Below, piece after piece: positions 47,677 through 60,300 of a stretch of DNA of 64,000 nt. Both the position numbers and the translations under genes were made by a program. Under the pieces are notes generated by a model, which saw only the letters and a program-made list of their open reading frames with translations, ran no database searches and was not told the origin of the DNA. Each line of letters opens with the position of its first letter. Position 1 is the stretch's first letter. Source of the stretch: Onchidella celtica (taxonomy: Eukaryota > Mollusca > Gastropoda > Systellommatophora > Onchidiidae); contig OZ007581.1 of NCBI GenBank assembly GCA_963931925.1, forward strand, positions 24,194,543 to 24,258,542, given 5' to 3'.

Positions 47677-47822
47677 ATGCAACAGAACACCAGATACGTG
47701 GAATAATGCACACCAAAGATAAACTTCACACCATTATGATAAAGCACATGACGTTGACATGCCCCGATCTTGCTTGTGACAAGTCGTTCACTCCATCACG
47801 TGCCACAAAAGGCCATATTTAA
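47677..47822 (+). pseudogene. Possible continuation of the broken zinc-binding gene
   Basis: The frame reads IKHMTLTCPDLACDKSFTPS, a C2H2-like start (C-x4-C). It directly follows the solo LTR, whose other flank ends at the relic at 45694-46310. Short and uncertain. Confidence 0.25.
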
Positions 47823-47824
47823 TT

Positions 47825-49480
47825 AATTATGAAGTTCTAACAGATATGAAGAAGTTTGATCTAAGTTATAATCTTTTGAATGTGCATTAGCGTTTTTGAT
47901 TCGACATGTTGAGTGTGCCAGCTTGTTGTTCTTCTTTCAAAGTATTTATGCCAAGACACTTTTTTTTTTTTTTGGTATTGTTTCCCAGATTCTGGTTTTG
48001 CTTTTCACTGTATGCGCTGCATACATGAATGAGTTGTAACTGGATATATGTAATAGGATGGGGCAGACGGAGAGGAAGAGTGATAGAAAGAGGGTGGAAG
48101 AAAACGGGAGAGAAAGAGAAAAAACAAATAGATCGGGGCAAAAGAGCAGAGCTGTGGCTTGCTTTTGGTTAATGAGTCCCTTCACAAAAGTCTTCATATC
48201 TCCTTTATTAAAAAGACAACATTCTAGAAACTTTGACATTATGATTTAGCAATGGTTAATTGTAACTATAGTGTCAGTCTTTTCACCAGGTTATCTGTTT
48301 TTTTGTAATAATAAATAATTGAATATTAAATTAGTATTTTTCTTTCAGGATTTGTGTGTCTTTCTTTGACGCAGGATTAAAGTACTATGTCCAAATTGTT
48401 GCCATCATTTCATATGTTCATGTAATAGAACACATCTTGAACTTTGCTTGCACATGTCACATGTTGTTGTGGGTAACTTGGTTGTTTAGATATTTGATTT
48501 TAAAGTCTGCCAAAATTCACGAAATCAGACACTTTCAGCTGCTTGCTGAATAAAAATGTATCCAAAGTGCGCTCATGTAGAACGGCTTGAGACGGCCTGG
48601 TCGTCTCCTGACACCTGATAGCCTCGGCCCCGCCCACTGCTCCCCAACTGAGTTGAGAGGTTGGAGACCATGTGTACCACGATGCATTGTAGTGATTTTG
48701 ACCTAGTGAGGAGATTACGAGAATTTTCCGTAACATGGCATAATCTGTGTTAAATTGCGTGTAGCCTTCCTTTCCCGCACCCCAATAAACCTTTCTGTGC
48801 CGGACCCCCTGCACACAATTGCATCGTTAATGCGACGGCCCGGCTAAATAAGACCACTTAACTTTTTAAGATGCCACTGACGTGATGTTAGGCCAGCACT
48901 GAAGCCTGCTGGGCTCGACTCAGCATAAAAGGACATGCACCGTAAAATTGCGTAATAGAACACTCAACTTTTCACTACGTATTGTCATGGACTATGACAC
49001 CGCGGGCTGAATCCGGCTTTTCTGAGCCGTAACTTTGAATGAAAATTTTTCCGTTCAGTGGAAACTGGTACAGGATGAAAAAGAAAATAGCCTTGACGTC
49101 ATTTTGATGTCGCTTTAAAATGATATAAAATGCCGCAAGTCCAACCATTAATAACGTTAAAGGCGAGCCAAGCGTGATAACATTTGTATGAAGAAAAACA
49201 TTGGAAGTGAGATTACTCAGAGCGTGACACACGAATAGTCTTGACTACAGCTGTGTGCGCACTTTCACAAGACACACGGCTTTGGAAGGATACACTGTTA
49301 GATCCTACAAAGGAATTCGGATATAATACATTAATGTAAGTATTGTATAGAATAGCTGATTTTATTCACATTTTATCCATTTTTAAGTACAGATGCTTTC
49401 TGACTGTCTCATGTTTAACTCTCATTAAGTCCCTGACAGCCAGTTCTCGAGCACAGATGTTGTATAATGTACCTGTGGGC
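47825..49480. other. Intergenic stretch, no gene seen
   Basis: No domain, repeat family or splice-supported exon is recognised. The ORFs are short. Confidence 0.45.
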
Positions 49481-49529
49481 GTTGAATTGGAAAACAGTTC
49501 ATCACATCTCGACTATCCAGTCAAGATCA

Positions 49530-49680
49530 CGCTATCTCTAACATTAAACCTATTCCTCACCCTGACTCTTGTCCTTACTGCTAACTCTAAATCTAATCTT
49601 ATCCCTAACTCTACCCTTTATCCTCTCAACCAGAAAAGACGGGGAGGATTACTAAGGTTACTTTGCGTTGGGTAGGGTTT
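49530..49680. repeat. Telomere-like dispersed repeat, copy 1
   Basis: Irregular CCTAACTCT/CCCTAAC words are followed by CTCAACCAGAAAAGACGGGG. The same arrangement recurs at 50470-50790 and 51915-52035. Confidence 0.55.
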
Positions 49681-50088
49681 AGAGATATAGAGTTAGGAAC
49701 AAATAAAGAAAGCTGGAATAAATTAGACGGACAAAGAAAGGGTTCTGTTTCATTTCTAGTTCAGCAGATTTAAAGAGAATGGGAATCCATATGAGTTACT
49801 CAACTTTAGTCTGGCGCTCATTTATAAAACTCACAAATTCTCCATCTTTGAATTGTTTGGCCACCTGCAGTAACAAAACTGTGCATGCAAATTTCAAATT
49901 TACGGTGGAGGGTGCGCCGGAGTTTGGATTTTTTAAAACTTTGCTTTGAATGGTTGACTAACTCACCTCCGATCCCTTTTCTTCACGAGCTCATGCGGTG
50001 GGTGGAGGGGGCGCTGCTCCCTGTGACTCCCCGAACACGGAGGTTCCTCAAATTGTGTCCTTGTAATATCCCTACTTCCTTATTGTTT

Positions 50089-50256
50089 AACTCAAATTGG
50101 ACCTCCTCCTTCCTATTGTGTAACTCAAATTGGACCTCCTCCCTCCTATTGTGTAACTCAAATTGGACCTCCTCCCTCCTATTGTGTAACTCAAATTGGA
50201 CCTCCTCCCTCCTATTGTGTAACTCAAATTGGACCTCCTCCCTCCTATTGTGTGGC
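50089..50256. repeat. 33-bp minisatellite, five units
   Basis: TAACTCAAATTGGACCTCCT, then CCCTCCTATTGTG, repeated five times with few changes. The unit is a multiple of three, so frames stay open through it. Confidence 0.95.
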
Positions 50257-50469
50257 TGAAAGGGAACTCCTCCCGAATAAAAGTTCTGGTCACAAGGTTA
50301 GTGTCTCTTTAGGACATAAGCCCTGTACCATAACCCTTCTGGCCAGAGTATAACTGGATTCGGTAATTCTTCCAAAATAAAAGTTAAGGTTAAATACGGA
50401 CGATAAATTATGAAAATCCGTTTTACGGCATTGGCGATGATAGAGTGGGAACAATTCCTTACGTCTAGA

Positions 50470-50790
50470 CAACCCTGTCAAGATACCCTAACCTATCACT
50501 AAAGCTGTCCTTCCTAACCCTGGAAGGATGGCCGAATCTGGTTACCCGCTAGAAAACTCACTAAAGCCTTGGGCAAGAGTGAGAAAAGATGTTAGAAATA
50601 ATTCAACTTGAAAGGAATGTATTACCAACGCTATCCCCCAAACCCAAACATGTTACCGAGCTTGTCCTTAAACCCTGTCCCTCAACTCAAAATAACCTGA
50701 TGTGGAAATCCTCCCCTAACCTTAAACCCGAACTTTACCCCTAACCTATCCCTTACCATTTCAGCCAGAAAACCAAGGCTCATTATAGTG
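50470..50790. repeat. Telomere-like dispersed repeat, copy 2
   Basis: CCCTAACCTATCACT and CCCTAACCTTAAACCC words, ending in ATTTCAGCCAGAAAACC. Confidence 0.55.
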
Positions 50791-51439
50791 AGGGATAATG
50801 ACAGGCTTAGGAATAGGATTACAGTAGATCCGAAAATGTTAACTGGTGCAAACCAGAACACTACGCTCGTATGCTTGTTCTTTCCCGCAGACGCTTGCAC
50901 TCTCTTGCTCGTAATGCACTTGTTTTTAGTGTTCACTGGGCATGACGCACGAGGACATACGTCAATTGTACTTAGGTAATTGCTTGTTGGAGAATCCGAC
51001 CACCCAATGTGAAGTTCAGCTGCCGCTCCTACCCACCCCCATGTTTTCACTGAAAATCCCTAACTGATACACTGAAGAAGACCGTAAATTCATCCCCAAA
51101 ATGTGTTGACGCTGAAACCGCTTCATCTCTTAAGTCGTGTGTTTCCATGTTTACAGAAAGGGAAACGGAAACGGCAACGAAATCGTCAAACATCCCTTCC
51201 TCCACAAAACCAACGCCTAGCACCAGACTTGACTCACTACGTTATGGGCCTTCATTGCATTTATCTCATTGTGAGTCGTGGTTGACATGGAGTTAACCCT
51301 TAGAAAAATGATATCTCGTAAGAAAGATAGAACTCCGAGACCTACGCACGATCTCCCTTAGCATTTTTACCTGTCAGAATGAAAACTCTCATCCACAGCT
51401 CAAAACAACGGTATTGCTTGTTTAATATATGGATGAACC

Positions 51440-51770
51440 CGAGCTTCCTTTCTTTCTACCTTTCTGTCTTCCATCCATGGGCCCTTTCTTCCTTCTTTCT
51501 GCCTTTTTCTTTCTTTTTTTCTTGCCATTTTCTTCCATTCGCCCTTTCTTTTTTTCATTCTTCTTTAATTTCTTCTTTCTTTCATTCTTTCTTCCCTTTT
51601 GTTCTTTGCTTTTGTTTGTGTGCTTTTTTTTCTATTAATTTTCCATTTCCCTTTCCTTTCTTTCTTTCTTGCACTTTTTCTTTTTCCTCTCTCTTTCTGT
51701 TTGTTTCCTCTTTCTTCCTCTCCTTTTGTTTACTCCCTCTTTCTCCTTTTTTTTTGTTTGTTGTTCTCTC
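51440..51770. repeat. Pyrimidine-rich low-complexity tract
   Basis: CTTT/CTTTCTTT-rich throughout. The phenylalanine/serine ORFs on it are artefacts. Confidence 0.9.
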
Positions 51771-51914
51771 ATGGGTAATGGACTTACTGTCACCTGACAC
51801 CCGTCCACTGTCAACCCTCGAGTGCCGAGTGTACCTTATTTGGAACCCGTCACAAGGTGGTCCACTTGTCGTTTGGCTGTTGTTTTAAGTACGAAAGCAC
51901 CCCAAGCGTTTTAC

Positions 51915-52035
51915 GCTAGGGGTACCTATCCCCAACCCCGTCCTTATCCTAAACCCTAAATCTTATCGAATCCCTAACCCTGCCCTCCCCCCCTCCCCCC
52001 CCCCTTGCCCTTTCAACCAAAAAACAGGAGGAAAA
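51915..52035. repeat. Telomere-like dispersed repeat, copy 3
   Basis: CCTAAACCCTAAATC and CCCTAACCCTGCCC words, a C run, then CTTTCAACCAAAAAACAGGA. Confidence 0.55.
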
Positions 52036-52408
52036 CAGAAAGAAAAACTGAAAGAATTATTAATTAATAATTAAAATGATGCCAGGAGGAGCATTTTGGG
52101 GGGAGCTCTCTAGGTCTGGAGTCACAAAAGGCTTTATAATACGTACCCCTAGGGCCAAAAAAACCCAACAACTTTTGGGGGACATACGTACTTGTAACAA
52201 CATTCTTTTGGTTTTGCGTGGATGTTCTTTCGGATTAAAAGACAACAATTCAGAATTTCATTTTTTCTGAAGGATAAAATTATGACAGACAAAGCCAGAA
52301 TAGCGAACTTACATGAAAAGGATCCACTGGCTTTCTCGCATTTCGCTAAGCTGCAGGATTTTCCTGGCGCATAATTGATGGGCAAGAGAAATTGTCCGTT
52401 CAACCTTA

Positions 52409-52797
52409 GCCCGCGTTCACACCAGGGTTCTGCTTTCGTTAACTTTAGTGCGACTCACGAACAGATGTCGCAAATCTTATATCTCGCACATTAGTATTAA
52501 TGTCCTCGCCGAGCTCTCCTATTCGATCGGTTTCGAACATTGACATTCGTGAGTCAAATCTTTTTTACCGCCGCCCTAACATGTCTCATGAACTCCCGTG
52601 TGTTGGTGTGGTGCGCCAATACACGATGCTTAAAGGGGGGTGAAATCAAGCCTCAACATTGATGCTGCACATCACACATGCATGAAGAGAATTAATGTTC
52701 ACAGCCTCGCAGAAGGTACTCACACGAACTGACACGAATGTGAACGCGCAGTCAGAAAACTTACGCGAGAAAGCGAATCTCTGGTGTGAACGTACCG
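52409..52797. mobile_element. PIF/Harbinger-like MITE
   Basis: It is flanked by TTA on both sides (52406-52408 and 52798-52800), a 3-bp duplication typical of PIF/Harbinger. Inverted ends share CGTTCACACCAG and GCTTTC. It is the undisturbed relative of 38183-38877. Confidence 0.75.
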
Positions 52798-52804
52798 TTA
52801 GACC

Positions 52805-53625
52805 ACTGAACGCTTCCCTCGCATTGTAATAGATAGCTGTAAAGTGTAGGACTCCTAACAGATGGACAATGAATATCAGACATCTGATAGCTGGAAACAC
52901 TTGGAACCGGCATATCTTCATGGACACTATGGTTGGGGCCATTCATGAAGTGCGCACTCTCGATTTGAGCAGCTTTTGCCTCTGCCCCCATTCCCGTGTA
53001 GGCCAATATAATGTACTGTAATAATTAGCCTGTATAGCTCTCAGATCCACCCGAAAAATGATGTGCTCTAAGGCACTGAACTATAATTAAAAACATTATT
53101 AACATAAGATCAATTCATCATGCTCCCACTCACATACATTAACAAACACTTAATCTACTCTCGTTCTCTGTGACCAAAAAGGGACACGATTCAGTTTCAA
53201 TGAAAACAGTCCTAAACAATTCAGTTTTGAGTCTATTTTTAAATGTGACGATGTTTTCACTTTTCCTGGTGTCAACGCTGATGTTGTTCTACAATATTTT
53301 AGTCCCATCAATAGAAAAAGCCTTGTCACTAAGCGACAATCTGTCTGTGGGTGTCTAAAGGAGTTTTGCCTCTACTGATCTTAAAGTGAGTGATGGCTGG
53401 TGTGGTTCCACTATCTCTGAATGGCATGCTTTTCCTACAGTTGACTTTAACCACCTCACCCCCTTGTATGAGGGTACGGCCTTTACAATGGTGCATGTCC
53501 ACGATAAGTGTTTCAACTTCCAAGTCTGAAACTTAGTTGTATTTTTACGTGGACAATTTATCTGTTCCGCCAAAAAAAAATAACCCCAACCTATTTATGT
53601 ATGTATTTATTTTTGTATTTATTTA
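52805..53625. other. Intergenic stretch, no gene seen
   Basis: Short ORFs only. Part of 53200-53520 could be upstream LINE sequence too decayed to place. Confidence 0.4.
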
Positions 53626-53629
53626 CCTC

Positions 53630-54360
53630 AGGTTAGTCACCTCATTCGTATTCTATACATGGAAATCTGGAAAATTGGTAAAATCAGACATCTTATTTCA
53701 ACTGAAACTGCGGCTGTTTTAGTAAATTCTTTTGTACTTTCAAAGCTTGACTATTGCAACTCCCTTTTGGCTGGAATTTCACAAAAAAATATTAGAAAAC
53801 TCCAAATTGCTCAAAACAATGCAGCGAGACTTGTTTTGAAGAAAAAGAAAAGAGATCCAGCACTGCCACTTCTGCAGAGTTTGCACTGGCTGCCAGTCGA
53901 GAAAAGAATAATGTACAAATTGTCATCCATTTGTCACAAATGTGTCAATAATACTGCCCCATCGTACCTAGTTGATTTAACTGATTACTATGTTCCATCT
54001 CGTCAACTAAGATCATCATCTGACACTACAAAATTGAAAGTACCTAAAATGAATCTGTCCACTGTAGGAGAAAAGTCCTTTTCATTTCTTGGCCCTACCA
54101 TCTGGAACACTCTTCCAAAGACAACCAGGGAAATTAATGACATTGGTTCTTTCAAACGCCATCTGAAGACCCATTTCCTTCAGACAAACTAGGCTAGGTG
54201 TTTTTCGGCAGCAACAATAGTAAATATTTTTGAATTTCTTTTGTGTATGCGTGTGTGTGTGTGTGTGTAAGAGTTTGTTAAAGCGCCCAGAGCTTGTCAT
54301 CGACGGGGTTGGGCGCTATATAAATGCAATATATTATTATTATTATTATTATTATTATTA
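53630..54360 (+). mobile_element. 5'-truncated L2/CR1-type LINE
   Basis: It encodes the last 178 codons of the ORF. The 3' UTR has (TG)n, then AAAGCGCCCAGAGCTTG, GGGCGCTATATAAATGC and (ATT)n. The tandem array begins directly after the (ATT)n tail. Confidence 0.85.
53659..54192 (+). CDS. C-terminal part of an L2/CR1-type reverse transcriptase ORF (partial)
   Basis: The sequence SKLDYCNSLLAG, LQIAQNNAARLVL, LQSLHWLPVEKRI, YVPSRQLRSS and GPTIWNTLPKTTRE...FKRHLKTHF is the standard thumb/C-terminal region of Jockey-group elements (L2, CR1, Rex1). The endonuclease and the catalytic FADD part are missing through 5' truncation, so it cannot be active. The frame itself has no stop over its 177 codons, so the copy is not very old. 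Confidence 0.88.
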   Translation: MEIWKIGKIRHLISTETAAVLVNSFVLSKLDYCNSLLAGISQKNIRKLQIAQNNAARLVLKKKKRDPALPLLQSLHWLPVEKRIMYKLSSICHKCVNNTAPSYLVDLTDYYVPSRQLRSSSDTTKLKVPKMNLSTVGEKSFSFLGPTIWNTLPKTTREINDIGSFKRHLKTHFLQTN

Positions 54361-57300
54361 AAATCTGACAAGGCTGATGCACAAGTCAGACAGATTGGCT
54401 GAAAAATTCCGAAAAGTCTGATGCACAAATCCAAAAAGCCGGCCCAAAAATTTGACAAGTCCAATGTGCAAGTCTAATAAGTTGGCCGAAAAATTACGAT
54501 AAGTCTGACACACGTTGCACAAGTCTGACGAGTTGGTAAAAACATCTGTCAAGACGGGCACACAAAAAATCCTATAAGTCTGACGCTGAAGTCCAACAAG
54601 TTGGCTGAAAAATTCTCACAACTCCGACGCATAAGTCCGACAAGTTGGCCGAAAAAGTCTGACTAGTCCGACAAACAAGTACAACAAGTTCGCAGAAAAA
54701 ATATCTGACAAGTCCGAAATGCAAGTCCGACAAGACTGCATAAAGTTACAACGCGTCTGATGCACGAGTAAGTAGAATTGGCTGAAAAATCCGATAAGTC
54801 TGATGCACAAGTCTAACAAGTTGGCTGAAAAATTGCAATAAATCCGTTGCACAAATAAAATAAGTTGGCAAAAAACCCACAACTCTAACAAGTTTGCCAA
54901 AAAAATCTTGACAAGTCAGACACAGAAATTCTACATGTTGGCCAAAAATATCTGAGAATTCTGATGTACAAGTAAATAAGTGCAGAAGTTTAACAACTTG
55001 GCTATAAAAATATGAAAAGTCCGAAGCACGAGTCCGAGAAATTGGCCAAAAAATTTTGAAAATTCTAACGCACAAGTCCGAGAAGGTGGCCCAAAAATTT
55101 TGAAAAGTCTGACCCACAAATCCGAGAAGTTCCCAAAACAATTCCAACAAGTCTGATGCATAAGTCCTTAGGTTTCCCCAAAAATTCTGACAAATCTCAT
55201 ACACGAATCCAACAAAAATCTAACAAGTCCAACATGCAAGTCCAACAAGGTGGCAAAAAATTTTACAAGACTGATGCAAAAGTCCAACAACTTGAAACAA
55301 AAATCCGATAAGTCTCATGCACAAGTTAACCCAATTTATTGGTCGAACAATTCTGACAGGTCCGACTTTCAAGTCAAACAAGTTGCCCAAAAAGTTACGA
55401 CAAGTCTTACAAGTTTTCTGAAAAATTCTGAAAAAAGTCTGAGGCACAAATCCAGTAAGTTGGCAGAAAAAACACGATAAGTCTGACGCACATGTCCAAC
55501 TAGTTGGTAAAAAAATATAAGACTGATGCAAAAGTCCGACAACTTGGAACAAAAATCCAATAAATCTGGTGCACAAGTTAAACAAGTCGGCCAAGAAATC
55601 TGACAAGGCTGACACACAAATCCAACAAGTTGGTAAAAATATCCAATGAACCGATGTGGCAATACAAGTTGGTCAAAAAATTACAACAAGTCTGTTCCAC
55701 AAGTCCGACAACCTGACCAAAAAATCTGATGAACAAGTATGACAAGTTGGCCAAAAAATCTGCTAAGTTTGACGCCAAAGTCAAACATAGTGGCCGAAAG
55801 ATTCTGGAAAGTCTGACGCAAAAATCCAATAAGTTGACCAAAAAATCTAGATCTGATGGACAAGTCTGACAATTTGAAAAAAAATTCAGACAAATCTGAT
55901 GTCGACAAATCCAACAACTTGGCCAAAAAATCTGACAAGTCCAACTTACAAGTCCAATAACTTGATCAAAAAATTCTGACAAGACTGACTCAGAAGTTGA
56001 ACAAGTTGGTCAAAAAATTTTGACAGGTTCGACGCACATGTTCAACAGGTTGGTAAAAAATTTTGAGAAGTCTGACGCGCAGTGTCCGACAACTTGGCCA
56101 AAACATTCCAAAAACTCTGACGCACAAATCCAAAAATCTGACGAGTAAAACGTGGAAGTCCAACAAGTTGGCTGAAAAATTAGGACATGCAGAAGTCAAA
56201 CGCGTTGGCCAAAAAGTTGTGACAAGTCTGAACCACAAGTCCAACGAGTTTACAAAAAAATGTAACAAGACTGACGCACAATTAATTTCGACAACTTGGT
56301 CGAAAAATTAGATAAATCAGAAACACAAGCTGAAAAATTCTGACAACTCTGACGTACAGATGTCCGACGAGTTTCCCAAAAAACTTCTGAAACCTCTGAC
56401 GCACAAATCAAAGAAGTTGGCAGAAAAATTTGACAAGTCCAACAGGTTGGCTGAAAAATTATGACAAGTCTGAAGTACAAATCCGACGCGTTGGCCAAAA
56501 AATCTGACAAGCATGACACACAAATGCGACAAGTTGGCCCAAAAATCTGATAAGTCTGACGAACAAGTCCAGCAGGTTGCTCGAAAATTTCTGATTACTA
56601 AGCAGTACAAATCCAACAAGTTGGCCGAAAAGATATGACAAGTCTGATCCACAAGTCCAATGAGTTAAAAAAAAAAAATGTAACAAGACTGACGCTCAAG
56701 TTCAAGAACTTGATTAAAAAATTAGATAAGTCCTAATACACAAGCCCAACAAGTTGGCCAAAAAATTTTGACTTGTCCGACATGCAAGTCCAACTAGTTG
56801 GCCGAAAAGTTACGGCAAGTCTGACGCACAAGTCTTACAAGTTTTCTGAAAAATTCCAAAAAGTCTGACGCACAAAGCCAACAAGTTGGCCAAAATATTT
56901 TCACAAATCTGATGCACAAGTCTGACAAGTTGGCAGAAAAATTCCGAAAAGTCGGACGCACAAATCGAACAGTTGGCCGAAAAATCCCACAAGTCCAAAG
57001 TGTAAATCCAACAAGTTGCCTCAAAAGTTATGGCAAGTCTGGCGCACAAGTCTGATGCATTTGCCAAAAAAATCTGACAAGACTGACACATAAGTCCAAC
57101 AAGTTAGTCGCAAGATTCTGACAAGTCCAACGCACAAGTCTGACGAGTTGAGCAAAAAATCTGACGATAAAGTCTGACAAGTTGGAAAAAAATTAAGACA
57201 AGTCCAATGCACAAGTCCAACAAGTTGGCCAAAAAATTTTGTTAAATCAGACAAATTGTCATAAAGTTCGGACCAATATGATGCACAAATCCAACAAGTT

Positions 57301-60300
57301 GCCCGAAAAAACTGTGAAGTCCGACTTACAAGTAAAACAAGTTGATTAAAAAATTCCGATAAGACCGGCGCAGAAGTCCAACAAGTTGGCTGAAAAAAAT
57401 CTAGCAAAACTGACGCACAAGTCCTACAACCTAAAAATCCGATAAGTCTGGGGTACAAATCCGACAAGTTGGCCAAAAAAGTCTGACATTCCTGATGTAC
57501 AAGTCCAACAAGATGGCCAAAAAGCCTGACAAGTCTGATGTGCAAGTCCAACAAGTTGGCCAAAAAGTTACGACAAGTGTGAAGCACAAGTCCGACTAGT
57601 TGGAGAAAAAATCCGATAAGTCCAACGTGCCAGTCCAACAAGTTCGCTTAAGTATTTTCACAAATCTGACGCCCATGTCCAACAACTTGGAACAAAGTTG
57701 TGCATCGATAAGTCTGATGCACAAGTTAAATAAGTTGGTCGAAACATTCTGACAAGTCTGACGCCCAAATCGACCAAGCGTGCCGAAAAATCCAATGATC
57801 CAATGTGAAAGTCTGACAACTTGGCCGCTACAGTCTGGCAAGTAGGACGGAGAAGTCCAACGAGTTGACCAAAAAAATCTGATGAACAAGTCTGACAATT
57901 GGCCAAAAATTCTGACAAATCTGCTGCACCAAATTCAACAAGTTGGCAGAAAAATCTGACTAGTTCGACTTAAAAGTCCAACAGGTTGGTCAACAAATTT
58001 TAAGAAGTCTAATGCACAGTATCTAACAAGTTGCCCGGAAAAATTCTGTCAAGTCTGATGCACTAGTCCGACAAGTTGGCCGAAAAATTCCCAAAAACTT
58101 TGACGAACAAATCCAAAAAAGTTGGCAGAAAAATCTGACAAGTCCAACGTGGAAGTCCAACAAGTTGGTAAAAAAATTACGACAAGGCTGACACACAAGT
58201 CCGGCGATTTGGCCAAAAAATCTGACAAGAATGGCACACAAGTGCGACAAGTTGGCCCAAAAATCCGATAAGTCTGACGCACAGTTCCAACAGGTTACTC
58301 AAAAAATTTTGACAAGTAAGAAGTACAAATCCAACAAGTTGGCCGAAAAGTTATTACAAAACTGATGCCCGAGTTTGACAAGTTGGTCAAAAAATCTGAT
58401 AAGTCTGAAACACAAACTGAAAAATTCTGACAAGTCTGACGCACAAATACAACAAGTTGGCCAAAAAATTCCGACAAGTCTGATGTGCCAGTCCAACAAG
58501 TTTCCCGAAAAACCCAATGGGTCTGACACAGAAATCTGAAAAGTTGGCCAAAAAATCTAACAAGTCTGACTTACAAGTCCAACAGGTTTGACAAAAAATC
58601 ATGACAAATCAGTTGAACAAATAAAACAAGTTGGCTGAAAAATCTGACAAATTCGACGTGCAAGTCCAACCAGTTGGCAAAAAAATCCAACAATTTGACC
58701 GAAAAATCCGACAAATCCAACGTGCCAGTCCAAATTCGCTGAAAAGTTACGACAAGTCTGACGCACAAGTCCGACAAGTTGGCCAAAAAATCTAGAGTGA
58801 CGTATAAGTCTGAGTAGTTGGCCAAAAAATCTGATGAGTCTGACTTACAAGTCCAACAAGTTTGTCAAAAAATCTGACAAGTCCAACAAGTTGGTCAAAA
58901 AATTTTGAGAACTCTGACGCACAAGTCCAACAAGTTATTCAAAAATTCTGACAAAAATCTAATGCATAAGGTGGACAACCTGCCCCAAAATCCAATAAGT
59001 CTGACGCACAAGTCCAAAACGTTGGCTGGAAAGTTCTGACAAGTAAGATGCACAAATCCAACAATTTGGACAAAAAGTTACGACAAGTCTGACAAACAAG
59101 TTCGACGTGTTGGACAAAAAATCTGACCAGACTGGCGCACAAGTGTGACAAGTTGGTTGAAATATCTGATAGGTCTGACGCACAAATTCAACAAGTTGGC
59201 TGAAAAATTGCGACAAATCTCTTGCACAAATAAAACATGTTGTCAGAAAATTTCGACAATTCCAACATGAAAGGTCAACAAGTTGGCTGAAAAAGTCTGA
59301 AAATTCTGACATACAAGAAAACATGTGCGGAAGTCCAACAACTTGGACGAAAAAATACCAAAAGTCCGGAGCAGAATTCCACGAACTTGGCCAAAACAGT
59401 TTGAAAAGTCTAACGCAAAATTCCATGACGGAAAAAAAATTATTTCAACAAGTATGACGCACATGTTCGGCGCATTGGCCAAAAAATCCGTTAAGTCTTA
59501 CTCAGAAGTCCAACATGTTGGCTGAAAAATTCTGGCAAGTCCAACACACAAGACAAGTCCGATGAGTTGACAAAAAAATCTGGTAAATAGGTCTGACAAT
59601 TTGGCCAAACATTCCGACAAATCTGATGCACAAATCCAGCAAGTTGGCCAAAATATCTGGACAAGTCCGACTTACAAGTCCAACAAGTTGGCCAAAAAAT
59701 TTTGACACATCTGACGTATATGTCCAACAGGTTGGTTGAAAAATTTTGAGAATTCTGACACAAGTGTCCAACAAGTTGGCTGGAAAATTATGACAAATGT
59801 GTTGCACAAATAAAGCAAGTTGGCCAAAAAATCCGACAAGTACGACGTCCGAGTCCAATAAGGTGGCCAAAAAATTATGACAAGTCTGACAAGTTGACCA
59901 AAAAAGTCATCACAATTCTGATGTACAAGTCAACAAGTTAACCGAAAAAGTCTGACAAGTCCGATGTACAAGTGCAACAAGTTGGCCAAAAAACTCAGAC
60001 GAGTCTGATGTACAAGTCCATCATGTTGGTTGAAAAAGTCTGACAAGACCGGGACACAAATCTGACAAGTCCAACAAATCCACACACAAATTCGACAAAG
60101 CCACACAGGTTCGACAAATGCAACAAGTCATCCGCACAAATCTGACAAATCTGCCACCCAGATTCGACAAGTCTAACAAGTTCACTGCGCAAGCCTGACA
60201 AGTCTGATAAGTCTGCTGAATAAGTTCGTCAAGTCCGACAAGTATGAGTAATCTAACAAGTCATCCGCACAAGTCTGACAATTCCACTGCACAAAACCCA

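Noticed and set aside
48356-48553. ORF after a good TTTCTTTCAG acceptor
   Set aside because: It is AT-rich, with no partner exon in phase and no known domain.
53170-53358. Hydrophobic 62-codon ORF upstream of the LINE fragment
   Set aside because: No family resemblance; it could be decayed LINE sequence.
57021-57641. A 206-codon minus-strand ORF, and many similar ones from 54300 to 61000
   Set aside because: They are translations of a 44-bp tandem repeat, open in several frames and interrupted irregularly.
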